NCBI GenBank assembly: GCA_016789725.1
Contig: JAEUQN010000030.1
Span: forward strand, 1-53,237
Length of the DNA: 53,237 nucleotides
Direction: 5' to 3'
Source of the DNA: Blastocatellia bacterium
GTDB lineage: Bacteria; Acidobacteriota; Blastocatellia; RBC074
Under the pieces are notes generated by a model that saw nothing but the letters and a program-made list of their open reading frames with translations, did no database searches and was not told the origin of the DNA. Positions within the stretch are counted from its first letter, which is position 1, and the number at the start of each line of letters is the position of its first letter. Positions 16,602-25,100 of the stretch are shown here, piece after piece. The position numbers were made by a program, and so were the translations under genes.

Positions 16602-17633
16602 TTAGAGGACGGATAAAGATTGGCCTTGGAATTCAGTGACCTGCCCAATGATCGCCGCTTGCGGATAATGACGATGCAAAACCTTCAGTAACTCATCTGC
16701 CCGATTTTCAGCCATACAAATCAACAACCCGCCTGCGGTTTGCGGATCATAAAGCAGGCTTTGCATGGGCTTGCTAATCGCAGTATCCAACTTCACATCC
16801 CCCCCAACATAATCACGATTGACGCGGTCGCCACGCGTGAGCATTCCGGCTTCTGCTAACGCCAACGCATTCGGCAAAAGCGGCACGTCAGCCGAGTGGA
16901 TTTCGAACGTGACCTGGCTGGCTTTCGCCACTTCCCACGCGTGTCCAAGCAGGCCAAAGCCTGTAATATCTGTTGCCGCCTTCACACCAAACTCACGCAT
17001 CAACACCGCCGACTCACGGGCAGGCGTGAGCATTGTTTGGAGCGAAGCTTCGGCAATCTCAGGACTACATTTCTCAAACTTGATCGCCGTTGAAATCACC
17101 CCTGTACCAATCGGCTTCGTCAGGATCAAAACATCGCCGGGACGTGCGCCGCTATTGGTGGCGATCTGATTCGGATCAATGATTCCCGTCACCGAATAGC
17201 CAAACATAATCTCAGCATTGTCTACGCTGTGGCCGCCAATCAAGGCAATATTATTTTCCATCAACACCGACAAGCCGCCACGCATAATTTCGCCGAGAAT
17301 CGCAAAATCCACCCCTTTGCGCGGGAAGCAGGTAATCGCCATCGCCGTAATCGGCGTACCGCCCATTGCCCACACGTCGTTGATCGAATTCAGCGCGGCG
17401 ATCCGCCCGTAATCAAAGGGGTCATCTACAATCGGCGTGAAGAAATCAAGGGTCTGCACAATCGCTAAATCATCGCGCAAACGATACACGCCGGCATCAT
17501 CGGCGTGATCGAAACCAACCAACAGATTTGGATTATTTGGTTGTTTTGGTAACCCGCTCAAAACTTGAGCGAGCGCGCTGGGCGTGAGCTTAGCCGCTCA
17601 ACCAGCGCACGATGCCATTTCAGTTAATCGCAT
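16602..17633 (-). CDS. selD: Selenide, water dikinase with in-frame selenocysteine codon
   Basis: SelD makes selenophosphate from selenide and ATP. The frame from the ATG at 17633 reads [11 protein letters not shown], then TGA at 17598-17600, then [17 protein letters not shown] and the rest of the protein. The family has (C/U)AAK at this point as the catalytic residue, so the TGA is read as selenocysteine (CAGUAAKL). With it, the protein is 343 aa, the normal length; without it, the catalytic N-terminus would be lost. Other motifs are [37 protein letters not shown] and [15 protein letters not shown]-like hairpin follows the TGA. Translation therefore needs SelA, SelB and tRNA-Sec, which are not in this window. 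Confidence 0.92.
17565..17601 (-). promoter_or_regulatory. Candidate bacterial SECIS element after the selD TGA
   Basis: On the minus strand TTGAGCG (containing the TGA) pairs with CGCTCAA 23 nt later, giving a 37-nt hairpin. This is the size and position expected of a bacterial SECIS. The inner loop has further short pairing. The downstream arm can instead pair with a second TTGAGCG at 17555-17561 (loop GTT), a competing hairpin. The fold has not been computed. Confidence 0.6.
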
Positions 17634-17647
17634 AATTTCTCAAAAGA

Positions 17648-17714
17648 TGTAAGGCGATTTGCTAAATCGCCTGCCTTGTCCTACCACTTCCGCGATTTAG
17701 CAAATCGCGTTACA
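17648..17714. repeat. REP-like palindrome, GCGATTTGCTAAATCGC type (copy 1)
   Basis: GCGATTTGCTAAATCGC (17654-17670) and GCGATTTAGCAAATCGC (17692-17708) are inverted. The outer ends are TGTAA and TTACA. The right end overlaps the stop codon of lysC, which it supplies. Copy 2 is at 43434-43502, at the stop of uvrA. It also separates lysC from selD, both on the minus strand. Confidence 0.9.
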
Positions 17715-19095
17715 CATCTACTTTCTCAAACGTTTCTTCATCCAATTCGCTGAAAAACTCTTTGTGCAAGCGTTTGACAGCTTCATCCACCAAGGCACTT
17801 TCGATGACAAAACTTGCATTGATCGCCGAAGCGCCGTGCGAAATCATCGAGATGTTGATTTGATTCAACGGCGTAAAGATACGCGAAGCCAGGCCCGGCG
17901 TAAACTTCATCTGCTCGCCCACTAAACAAATAATCGCGCGGTCACGTTCGACCGTGACTTCGCCGAACTCCTGCAAGTCGGCAATGATCGCGTCCAGATG
18001 GCGCGTATCATCCAGCGTCATCGAAACGCTCACCTCCGAAGTCGCCACCATATCCACCGCCGTTTCGTGCCGATTGAAAACTTCAAACAGTCGCGCCAAA
18101 AAGCCGTGTGCCATCAACATCCGCACCGAATCCACGTTCACCACCGTGATGCCGCGTTTGAAGGCAATCGCTTTGATCGGAGATTTGGAGGCGGGAGCGT
18201 GGCTTAAAATCGCGGTGCCTTGAACGTGCGGTCGGCGCGAATTGCAAATGTAGACCGGAATGTCTTTGACCATCGCCGGGCGCAGTGTCGAGGGATGCAA
18301 CACTTTCGCGCCGAAGTAGGCCAACTCCGACGCTTCGGCAAACGAAATGGTTTTGATTTTCGCGGCTTCCGGCACGATCCGTGGATCGGTGGTCATCATG
18401 CCGTCTACGTCCGTCCAAATTTCAATCGCCGTCGCGTTGACGGCGGCACCGATAATCGAAGCCGAATAGTCCGAACCGCCGCGCCCAATGGTCGTCGTGC
18501 GCCCATCAACCGTGGAGCCGATGAAACCTTGCGTAACAGGCACGCAACCAGCATTGACCTGCGCGGTGAAGGTTTCGTGCAGCAACGGATCAGCCACCTC
18601 AAAGTCAATTGCCGCGCGCATAAAATCATCGTTCGTGCGCATCAAGGGGCGAACGTCAATGCGCTCGCTGCTGATGCCATCCGCACGAAACGCCGCCGCA
18701 ACGAGCAGCGAAGACAACAGTTCGCCCTGCGCTGAAACACTGTCAGACAAGGCCTCCGTCACGATTCCGCCGCGCTGAATTTCATCCAGTGTACCTGTCA
18801 GTTCAGCCAACTGCGTTCGCAACGCGGCGTGCAAGGTTTCCCGTTCTTCAGGCAACGCCAATTCATCAGCGGCAGCAGAATGTCGCGCTTTCACTTCATC
18901 GAGTTTTGCCTGCACATCCGCATCTTTGCCTTCTGCCGCCCATCGCGCACAATCCAGCAAACCATTGGTCACACGCGCCATCGCGGAGACCACCACAATC
19001 GGCTGTCGTTGCAATTGTTGCCGCACGATGGAAACCAGGCGGCGAATCGCGGTAGCGTCTTCGACCGACGTACCACCAAATTTCATGACGATCAT
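17710..19095 (-). CDS. lysC: Aspartate kinase (monofunctional, lysine-riboswitch controlled)
   Basis: This 461-aa enzyme phosphorylates aspartate, the first step toward lysine, threonine and methionine. The kinase motif MKFGGTSVEDATAI opens the protein, and TIGRGGSDYSASIIGAA and WTDVDGMMTTDPRIV follow. Two C-terminal ACT regions include VNVDSVRMLMAHGFLARLF and INISMISHGASAINASFVI. The start MIVMKFGG at 19095 is chosen because the family begins there; the open frame continues upstream into the leader terminator. Transcription passes through a lysine riboswitch and terminator. The last codon and stop (GTG TAA) belong to a dispersed palindrome. Confidence 0.96.
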   Translation of the reverse strand: MIVMKFGGTSVEDATAIRRLVSIVRQQLQRQPIVVVSAMARVTNGLLDCARWAAEGKDADVQAKLDEVKARHSAAADELALPEERETLHAALRTQLAELTGTLDEIQRGGIVTEALSDSVSAQGELLSSLLVAAAFRADGISSERIDVRPLMRTNDDFMRAAIDFEVADPLLHETFTAQVNAGCVPVTQGFIGSTVDGRTTTIGRGGSDYSASIIGAAVNATAIEIWTDVDGMMTTDPRIVPEAAKIKTISFAEASELAYFGAKVLHPSTLRPAMVKDIPVYICNSRRPHVQGTAILSHAPASKSPIKAIAFKRGITVVNVDSVRMLMAHGFLARLFEVFNRHETAVDMVATSEVSVSMTLDDTRHLDAIIADLQEFGEVTVERDRAIICLVGEQMKFTPGLASRIFTPLNQINISMISHGASAINASFVIESALVDEAVKRLHKEFFSELDEETFEKVDV

Positions 19096-19160
19096 TGTTA
19101 GCTGTCCGTAGCCAGTCGTTCGTGTCGGTTGTAATTCCGACCACTGAAGGCTGACCAAAA

Positions 19161-19193
19161 TAAAAAAGGCTAACGAGTGTATGCTCGTTAGCC
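19161..19193 (-). terminator. Leader terminator of the lysine riboswitch
   Basis: On the minus strand GGCTAACGAG, a 6-nt loop and CTCGTTAGCC form a perfect 10-bp stem followed by TTTTTTATTTT. It lies between the riboswitch aptamer and the lysC start, the place for lysine-dependent premature termination. Confidence 0.92.
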
Positions 19194-19239
19194 CTTCGTG
19201 AATAATGTCAATGCGACAGATCGCTGTCGCAACCAATCA

Positions 19240-19425
19240 TTCCGGGCTTCTCGTAGCACTCCACCACACAAGGTGACAGTTGCCGGGATTTGACCCGGCG
19301 AACCAATCAGCAAACGGACGAAGCCTTGTGCTGATTTCGGCGGCACTTCCCTTTCGCGGCTGGTCATCAAGCCTTCGCGCTCTCACAAACCGTTACTCTT
19401 AAAGCCCGCGCCTCTACTTGAAGGA
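19240..19425 (-). ncRNA. Lysine riboswitch (L box) upstream of lysC
   Basis: Read on the minus strand, the leader starts with GTAGAGGCGCGG and AAGAGTAACGG. The hallmark segments follow in order: GAAGTGCCGCCGAA, CAGCACAAGG, a GCCGGGTC...CCCGGCAACTGTCACC stretch, and TGTGTGGTGGAGTGCTACGA. These match the L-box consensus as I know it: the junction around GCCGAAA, the CUGUCACC strand and the GUGGUGGAG/CUAC closing part. An intrinsic terminator and lysC follow. High lysine should cause termination. Confidence 0.94.
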
Positions 19426-19555
19426 TCAAACAAAAGAAGCGCGCATTGTGCCGAACCAAGCAGCGGGTGTCAAGTTGCGAGCAAGTCGTCCAAGGCTACC
19501 AGGCATTGGAACAAATTCGCCCAAGACGAACCATCGCCTTGAAAATCACGCGTTA

Positions 19556-19575
19556 AGAGTTCAAGCTTTAGCTTG
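19556..19575. repeat. Single arm of the AAGCTTTAGCTTG palindromic element
   Basis: Twenty bases match the left arm of the inverted repeat at 1682-1746; the other arm is absent. It lies just before the DUF1501 gene. The 130 nt between the riboswitch and this arm show nothing else I can name. Confidence 0.75.
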
Positions 19576-19607
19576 TTTTGCAAAACGCACGAGGTAAACA
19601 GACTTGT

Positions 19608-21059
19608 ATGAAACGGTTCCCTCATTTTCCCATCGCTCGCAATCGTCGTGAATTTCTGACCCAATCTGCCAACGGCTTTGGCGCGCTCGCCCTGTCGGCC
19701 CTGCTTCAGCAAGAAGCCGCCGCCAATCCAACATCCAACATCCAACATCTGACATCGAATGATCCTCTCGCGCCTAAACCACCGCATTTCGCTGCCAAAG
19801 CGAAAGCCGTGATTTATCTGTTTATGGTTGGCGGACCAAGCCAGATGGAAACGTTTGACCCCAAGCCTGTGCTGGACAAAATGCACGGCCAACAGTTGCC
19901 GAAATCCTTTGGCGAAGTCAAAGGCCAATTCGTCAAACAAGGTACGCCGCTGCTGCACAGTCATTGGAAATTCAAGAAACATGGGCAATCTGGCGTCGAA
20001 GTTTCCGAACTGTTTCCGCACATCGCTTCGTGCATTGATGACATCGCGGTACTGCGTTCGTGCTACACCGATAGCGCCGTGCATGCGCCTGCAATGTATC
20101 AAATGCTGACGAGTCGCGTGCTCGCCGGTCATCCTTCGCTCGGCAGTTGGGTAACCTACGGCCTCGGCACCGAAAGCCAGAACCTGCCCGCGTATTGCGT
20201 GCTGACGCAGCCGGAAGGTTTGCCCGAAGGCGGAGCGCCAATGTGGGGCAATGGTTATTTGCCGACGTTGTATCAAGGCACGCAATTGCGCAACGGTGGA
20301 ACGCCGATTTTGCACCTTGACCCGCCGAAACATAGCAATGCCAGACAACAACGGCACCTGCTCGACTATCTGCGCAAAATGAACGAGATGAATCAGGGGG
20401 CAGAAGACAGCGAAATGGCGGCGCGCGTCGCATCGTACGAACTCGCGTTTCGCATGCAGCAACACGCCCCCGAAGCGGTGGATGTGAGCAAAGAATCGGC
20501 AGCCACGAAAAAGCTGTATGGCCTCGACAGCCCACACACGCGTGAATTCGGGACGCGGTGCTTGCTCGCGCGGAGATTAGTCGAACGCGGCGTGCGCAAC
20601 GTGTTGCTGTTTTCCGGCGGTGGCCCCGTCAGCACACAATGGGACGCGCACGACCTGATCAAAGAAAATCACGACAAGATGGCTTTGTGGACGGATCAAC
20701 CGATTGCCGGTTTGCTGAAAGATTTGAAAAGTCGCGGGATGCTGGACTCGACGCTCGTCGTGTGGGGAACGGAATTTGGACGCACGCCCGTTTCCGAAAA
20801 TGGCAAGGGCCGCGATCACAATCACGAAGGCTTTTCGATGTGGATGGCAGGCGGCGGCGTCAAAGGCGGACAGGCGATTGGGCAAACCGATGAACTGGGC
20901 TTCAAATGCGTCAGCGACCGCTATCACCCGCGCGACATCAATGCGACGATTTTGCATTTGATGGGCTTGGATCAATGGAAGCTAACCTTCAAACACAACG
21001 GACGTGATGAACGATTGACGGATTTTGGCGGGAATGTGATCCAGCCGCTTTTGGCTTAA
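19608..21059 (+). CDS. DUF1501 family exported protein
   Basis: This 483-aa protein begins with a Tat-like signal ([20 protein letters not shown]). The DUF1501 body follows, a sulfatase/alkaline phosphatase-like fold: [53 protein letters not shown]...[26 protein letters not shown] (metal-site region) and [17 protein letters not shown]. The start at 19608 is placed so that the twin-arginine motif lies 15 residues in. Proteins of this kind usually pair with PSD1 cytochromes such as the one at the left edge, but here they are 18 kb apart. Their reaction is unknown. A heptad repeat (ATCCAAC) is translated after the signal region as [13 protein letters not shown]. Confidence 0.9.
   Translation: MKRFPHFPIARNRREFLTQSANGFGALALSALLQQEAAANPTSNIQHLTSNDPLAPKPPHFAAKAKAVIYLFMVGGPSQMETFDPKPVLDKMHGQQLPKSFGEVKGQFVKQGTPLLHSHWKFKKHGQSGVEVSELFPHIASCIDDIAVLRSCYTDSAVHAPAMYQMLTSRVLAGHPSLGSWVTYGLGTESQNLPAYCVLTQPEGLPEGGAPMWGNGYLPTLYQGTQLRNGGTPILHLDPPKHSNARQQRHLLDYLRKMNEMNQGAEDSEMAARVASYELAFRMQQHAPEAVDVSKESAATKKLYGLDSPHTREFGTRCLLARRLVERGVRNVLLFSGGGPVSTQWDAHDLIKENHDKMALWTDQPIAGLLKDLKSRGMLDSTLVVWGTEFGRTPVSENGKGRDHNHEGFSMWMAGGGVKGGQAIGQTDELGFKCVSDRYHPRDINATILHLMGLDQWKLTFKHNGRDERLTDFGGNVIQPLLA
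19726..19753. repeat. Heptanucleotide repeat (ATCCAAC)3-ATCTGAC in coding sequence
   Basis: Three exact ATCCAAC heptamers and one variant lie in frame in the linker after the DUF1501 protein's signal peptide. The unit is the complement-type relative of the (GGATTTT) array at 1115. Confidence 0.85.
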
Positions 21060-21099
21060 TCAAGCCACGAATTAATAGGAATGCTCACGAGATTGATTT

Positions 21100-21960
21100 A
21101 TGGTCAGGAACAGAATTCATTTCCTCTTGTTGCTACTTGTCTTCAGCGTTAGCTCCATTTTCGCGCAAACGGATACGCAGGCGATTCGCAAAATTGACTT
21201 TCGCAATTTCAGCTATAACACCTGCTTCGACGAAGACCAGAAAACTACGCGCATCACCAAAGGCAAATATCAACGCGAGATCAAAGATGGCGACATTAAA
21301 TACTCCGTCTACTTTGAAGTCCGCGCGGTTGTGTATGGCGATCTTGACAGTGACGGCAACGAAGAAGCGGTCATAGATACGATCTGCAATAGCGGCGGCA
21401 CAGGGCAATTCACAGATGGCCTGGTGTACCGAATGCAAAACGGCAAGCCTGTTCTGATTGGCAATATCGGCGTTGGTGATCGCGCTGATGGCGGATTGCA
21501 CGAGGTTAAAATCGTTAACGGCTTGCTGAAAGTTTCGCGCTATGGTGGCCACAGCGGGGCGTGCTGTCCTGACTACATCGAAACATCTACACACAAACTG
21601 ACAGGCAAAGGATTGGTCGAAATCGGCAAGCCCGTCCAAAGCGACTACGTGAGCAAAGACGGCGATTATGCAACGCGACGCGTTCGGTTTGCGCGCGGCA
21701 CCTCCTCAACGCTGGTGAAAGGCACGACCAAAGGACAGGAAACTTATTTGATCGGCGCAAAAGCAGGTCAAACGATGAGCCTAAAAATCACCGGCACCAA
21801 TGCAAACGTAGATTTACAAGCACCAGAAGGAGCCGACATCGCGCAACCAAAACTGAATCAACCCTGGTCAGCCAAATTGCCTGCGAACGGAGATTATAAG
21901 TTGACGATTTCGCCGCCGAAAGGAACCGCGACCTTTACGATTGAAGTCAGCATCAAGTAA
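21100..21960 (+). CDS. Secreted protein of unknown function with C-terminal PPC-like domain
   Basis: This 286-aa protein has a signal peptide (FLLLLLVFSVSSIFAQ). The first domain (about 25-190) has GDLDSDGNEEAVIDTICNSG, a calcium-loop-like segment typical of proteins annotated as LppP/LprE-like or FG-GAP-like, and later GGHSGACCPDYIET with two adjacent cysteines. The second part (about 195-286), KGTTKGQETYLIGAKAGQTM through PANGDYKLTI, resembles the C-terminal sandwich of g-type lysozyme inhibitor-like and PPC proteins. I do not recognise a function. It sits between the DUF1501 gene and polA, 47 nt before the latter. Confidence 0.75.
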   Translation: MVRNRIHFLLLLLVFSVSSIFAQTDTQAIRKIDFRNFSYNTCFDEDQKTTRITKGKYQREIKDGDIKYSVYFEVRAVVYGDLDSDGNEEAVIDTICNSGGTGQFTDGLVYRMQNGKPVLIGNIGVGDRADGGLHEVKIVNGLLKVSRYGGHSGACCPDYIETSTHKLTGKGLVEIGKPVQSDYVSKDGDYATRRVRFARGTSSTLVKGTTKGQETYLIGAKAGQTMSLKITGTNANVDLQAPEGADIAQPKLNQPWSAKLPANGDYKLTISPPKGTATFTIEVSIK

Positions 21961-22007
21961 TCGCCCGGCTGTTGCAGCAATCCTCTCCCTCCCGCATAAT
22001 CGCGCGC

Positions 22008-24686
22008 ATGTCTGAGAAAAAACGCCTCTTCCTGATTGACGGCATGTCAAACATCTTCCGTTCGTATTACGCGATTCGCGGGCTTTCGACTTCGCGCGGT
22101 GTAGCGACGAATGCGGTGTTTGGCTTTGCGATGATGCTGCGAAAACTGCTGACGCAACACAAGCCCGACTACATTGGCGTCGTGCTGGATTCCAAAGAAA
22201 AAACCTTTCGCCACGATCAATACGAACACTACAAAGCCAATCGCACCGAGATGCCCGAAGACCTGGTGCCACAACTCGCATTGATTGATCGCGTCTGCGC
22301 GGCGTATCGCGTGCCGATCATCAAAATGCCTGGCTTTGAAGCAGACGATTTGATGGGAACGCTCGCGCATCAGGCGGCTGACGCGGGGTTGCAAGCCGTC
22401 ATTGTTTCGACCGACAAAGATTTGTGCCAACTGGTGCGCGATCCCGACATCATCATCCTGCGCGAAGACAAAACCGGCGAATCCTGGTTTGACGAAGCGG
22501 GCGTGAAAACGCGGCTCGGCGTGCGGCCCGATCAGGTTGTAGATTGGCTCGGATTGATGGGCGATGCGTCCGACAATATTCCGGGTGCGCCCGGCATTGG
22601 CGAAAAAGGTGCAATTGGCCTGATCGAACAATTCGGCTCCATTGAAGCGGCGCTTGTGGGATGGGAAGAAGTAAAGAAGAAAACGTATCGGGAATCGTTG
22701 CGCGATAATGTGGAAATCATTCGCTTGTCGCGTGAACTGGCGCGCATCGAAACGAATGCGCCTGTGACGCTCGACTTGAACTCGCTGATTACCGAAGAAC
22801 CAGATCGGGAAGCCGCCTATCAGCTCTTTACAGAACTGGAATTCAATCAACTCGCCCGCGAATTTGCAGGCGCGGCAAAACCGATGACGGCGGTGGCGGC
22901 GACTCCGGCAACCAAGCAATACCGACACGTCAAAACCGTTGAAGAATTGAAAAAACTTACGAATTCCCTGCTCGCCAAAGATCGCTTTGCCTTTGCGTTT
23001 GCAGTCGGCACCGCAACCAAACCGGAGCAAGCAGAAAGCCTGTTTGATTTAGTGGAGGAAGACAATTCTCCCAAACTCGTCGGGATGGCGGTTTCGACCG
23101 CAGCGGGAGCAGCGGATTACATTGATTGGGGAGCGATGGATGATCGCGCCGCCGCGATGGAATTGCTTAGGGAAATACTCGATAACGGCTTGCTGGAAAA
23201 ATCGGTACACGGCCTTAAGCAGGCATTGGCGATAGCAACAAAGGCAGGGCTATCGCTTGAGGCGGTTTCGGACGATACGGAATTGCAAGCATATTTGCTG
23301 GAACCGGAGCGAGCGCAATACGATTTGCCACAACTGGCGCGCGAATATCTGGGGACGGAAATCGCGCTGCCGGAAGAGGTCGCGGAACGAACCTTATTGA
23401 TTGCCGATGTAACCGGACAACTCGCCAATATCTTTTCAGCCAAAATTGATGAAGCAGAATTGCGAAAGGTCTACGACGAAATCGAATTGCCGCTTGTACC
23501 GTTGTTGCTGCGGATGGAACAGGCCGGCTTCAAAGTTGATCCAAACGCGCTCAGGGAACTGGCCGTCGAGATGCAAAAAGAGATTGATCGTTTGACGCAA
23601 CAGGTTTATGAACTGGCGGGCAAGCCGTTCAATATCAATTCGCCGCAGCAGCTTGGTGAAATTTTTGAAGGACTGAACTTTGAAGTTTCCAAGCGCACCA
23701 AAACCGGCCAGATTCAGACCAACCGCGAAGTGCTGGAAGAGCTTGCCGAAAAGTACGAATTGCCGCGCTTAATTATTGAATACCGCGAGGTTACAAAGCT
23801 GAAAAGCACGTACGTGGATGCATTGCCAGGCTTGATCAGTCCTCAGGACGGACGGGTCCACACGACGCTGAATCAAACTGTTGCGGCGACGGGGCGGTTA
23901 TCAAGTGAAAATCCAAATCTGCAAAATATTCCCATTCGCACTGAACTCGGTCGCCGCATTCGGCGAGCGTTCATTCCAGCGGACGGGTGCGTCTTGCTTT
24001 CGGCGGATTACTCGCAAATCGAATTACGGCTGCTCGCCCACATCACCGAAGATGAGGAAATGCTCGACGCCTTTCGGAAAGGCGAAGACATCCACGCGCG
24101 GACGGCGCAACGAGTCTTCGGCGCACAAACGGAAGCCGAACTCAAAGAAAAACGGCGCGTGGCCAAGATTGTCAATTTTGCGATTGCGTACGCGGTCGGT
24201 GCCTTTGGCCTGGCTCCGCGTGTCGGCATCACACGAACTGAGGCGAAGCAGGTAATTGAGGATTACTACAACACTTTCAAAGGCGTGCGACGATATATGG
24301 AAGAAGTGCCGGATAAAGTCCGAGCGGCGAATGGTGTAGTGCGGTCATTGGTCGGGCGTTGGCGCAAACTGCCAGACATCAACAACAAGAATCACAATTT
24401 GCGGTCACGGGCCGAACGCGAAGCCATTAACATGCCAATGCAAGGCTCAGCGTCTGACATCGTGAAGTTGGCAATGCTGCACACAGAAGATAAGCTCCGC
24501 CGTGCCAATCTAAAAACACAGATGATTTTGCAGGTCCACGATGAACTCGTCTTTGAAGTTCCTAAAACCGAAATCCAATCCGCCCGCGAAGTTATCAAAC
24601 ACGCGATGGAAACAGCATTCCATCTGGCGGTCCCACTCCAGGTCGAAATTGGCGTCGGGGAGAATTGGATGGCGGCTAAACCATGA
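22008..24686 (+). CDS. polA: DNA polymerase I, likely without proofreading
   Basis: This 892-aa repair and Okazaki-fragment polymerase has three domains. Residues ~1-300 are the 5'-3' exonuclease (LIDGMSNIFRSYYAIRGL, GFEADDLMGTLA, VSTDKDLCQLV, GDASDNIPGAPGIGEKGA). Residues ~305-500 have the shape of the 3'-5' exonuclease, but the DTE metal motif is replaced by FAFAFAVGTATK and KYD by VHGLKQAL, so proofreading is probably lost, as in Bacillus enzymes. Residues ~500-892 are the polymerase, with motif A LLSADYSQIELRLLAHI (about 664), motif B RRVAKIVNFAIAYAVGAFGL (about 715) and motif C QVHDELVFEV (about 841). In motif B both conserved glycines of NFGxxYG are alanines. The ATG at 22008 begins the family's N-terminus. 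Confidence 0.95.
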   Translation: MSEKKRLFLIDGMSNIFRSYYAIRGLSTSRGVATNAVFGFAMMLRKLLTQHKPDYIGVVLDSKEKTFRHDQYEHYKANRTEMPEDLVPQLALIDRVCAAYRVPIIKMPGFEADDLMGTLAHQAADAGLQAVIVSTDKDLCQLVRDPDIIILREDKTGESWFDEAGVKTRLGVRPDQVVDWLGLMGDASDNIPGAPGIGEKGAIGLIEQFGSIEAALVGWEEVKKKTYRESLRDNVEIIRLSRELARIETNAPVTLDLNSLITEEPDREAAYQLFTELEFNQLAREFAGAAKPMTAVAATPATKQYRHVKTVEELKKLTNSLLAKDRFAFAFAVGTATKPEQAESLFDLVEEDNSPKLVGMAVSTAAGAADYIDWGAMDDRAAAMELLREILDNGLLEKSVHGLKQALAIATKAGLSLEAVSDDTELQAYLLEPERAQYDLPQLAREYLGTEIALPEEVAERTLLIADVTGQLANIFSAKIDEAELRKVYDEIELPLVPLLLRMEQAGFKVDPNALRELAVEMQKEIDRLTQQVYELAGKPFNINSPQQLGEIFEGLNFEVSKRTKTGQIQTNREVLEELAEKYELPRLIIEYREVTKLKSTYVDALPGLISPQDGRVHTTLNQTVAATGRLSSENPNLQNIPIRTELGRRIRRAFIPADGCVLLSADYSQIELRLLAHITEDEEMLDAFRKGEDIHARTAQRVFGAQTEAELKEKRRVAKIVNFAIAYAVGAFGLAPRVGITRTEAKQVIEDYYNTFKGVRRYMEEVPDKVRAANGVVRSLVGRWRKLPDINNKNHNLRSRAEREAINMPMQGSASDIVKLAMLHTEDKLRRANLKTQMILQVHDELVFEVPKTEIQSAREVIKHAMETAFHLAVPLQVEIGVGENWMAAKP

Positions 24687-25100
24687 GGTGAAGGGATTCC
24701 AGTTAAGTCACAGGCTTAGTTATGAATTCATGCGAACTGACTTTAGCTTATAGCGGGTAACATCCAGTGAATTAAAGTGTTGACACAACACAGGCTATCG
24801 TATAGATTCTCGCGGAAAGTTTTATCGTAAATTTGGTATATTTGCGGAAACTTGAGAGTACAAACAAGACTTTGAATCAATTTCGTAGTAACAATTCAAG
24901 TTAGTGAAAATATTGTATGAGACGGGATTGATTGTGAAGAGTTCACGTAGTAGAGAACTTCCCTTTACAACCGTCTCTTAAGAGTTCAAGATTCAGTCAT
25001 TATTAAGTGTAGATAGAACATAGGTGATCATTTCGTTCTCTTGCCGACAGGTGCTTGAGAGATACAGATCATTAATCAATAAACTTCCAGGAGGACAAAT
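24687..25100 (+). promoter_or_regulatory. 414-nt AT-rich leader of the OmpA-family gene; candidate promoter
   Basis: No coding frame worth reporting lies here. TTGACA at 24780-24785 with TATAGA at 24801-24806 (15-nt spacing) is a possible promoter. If used, it leaves a leader of about 290 nt, long enough for regulation. A perfect AGGAGG at 25089 precedes the ATG at 25101. Confidence 0.35.

Noticed and set aside
16602..17561. Short SelD starting at a TTG at 17561
   Set aside because: It lacks the catalytic (C/U)AAK segment; reading TGA as Sec restores the complete enzyme.
18220..18735. 171-codon plus-strand frame
   Set aside because: Antisense to lysC; no independent support.
22047..23030. 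327-codon minus-strand frame within polA
   Set aside because: Arises from codon bias opposite polA; the product is Arg/Phe/His-rich without motifs.
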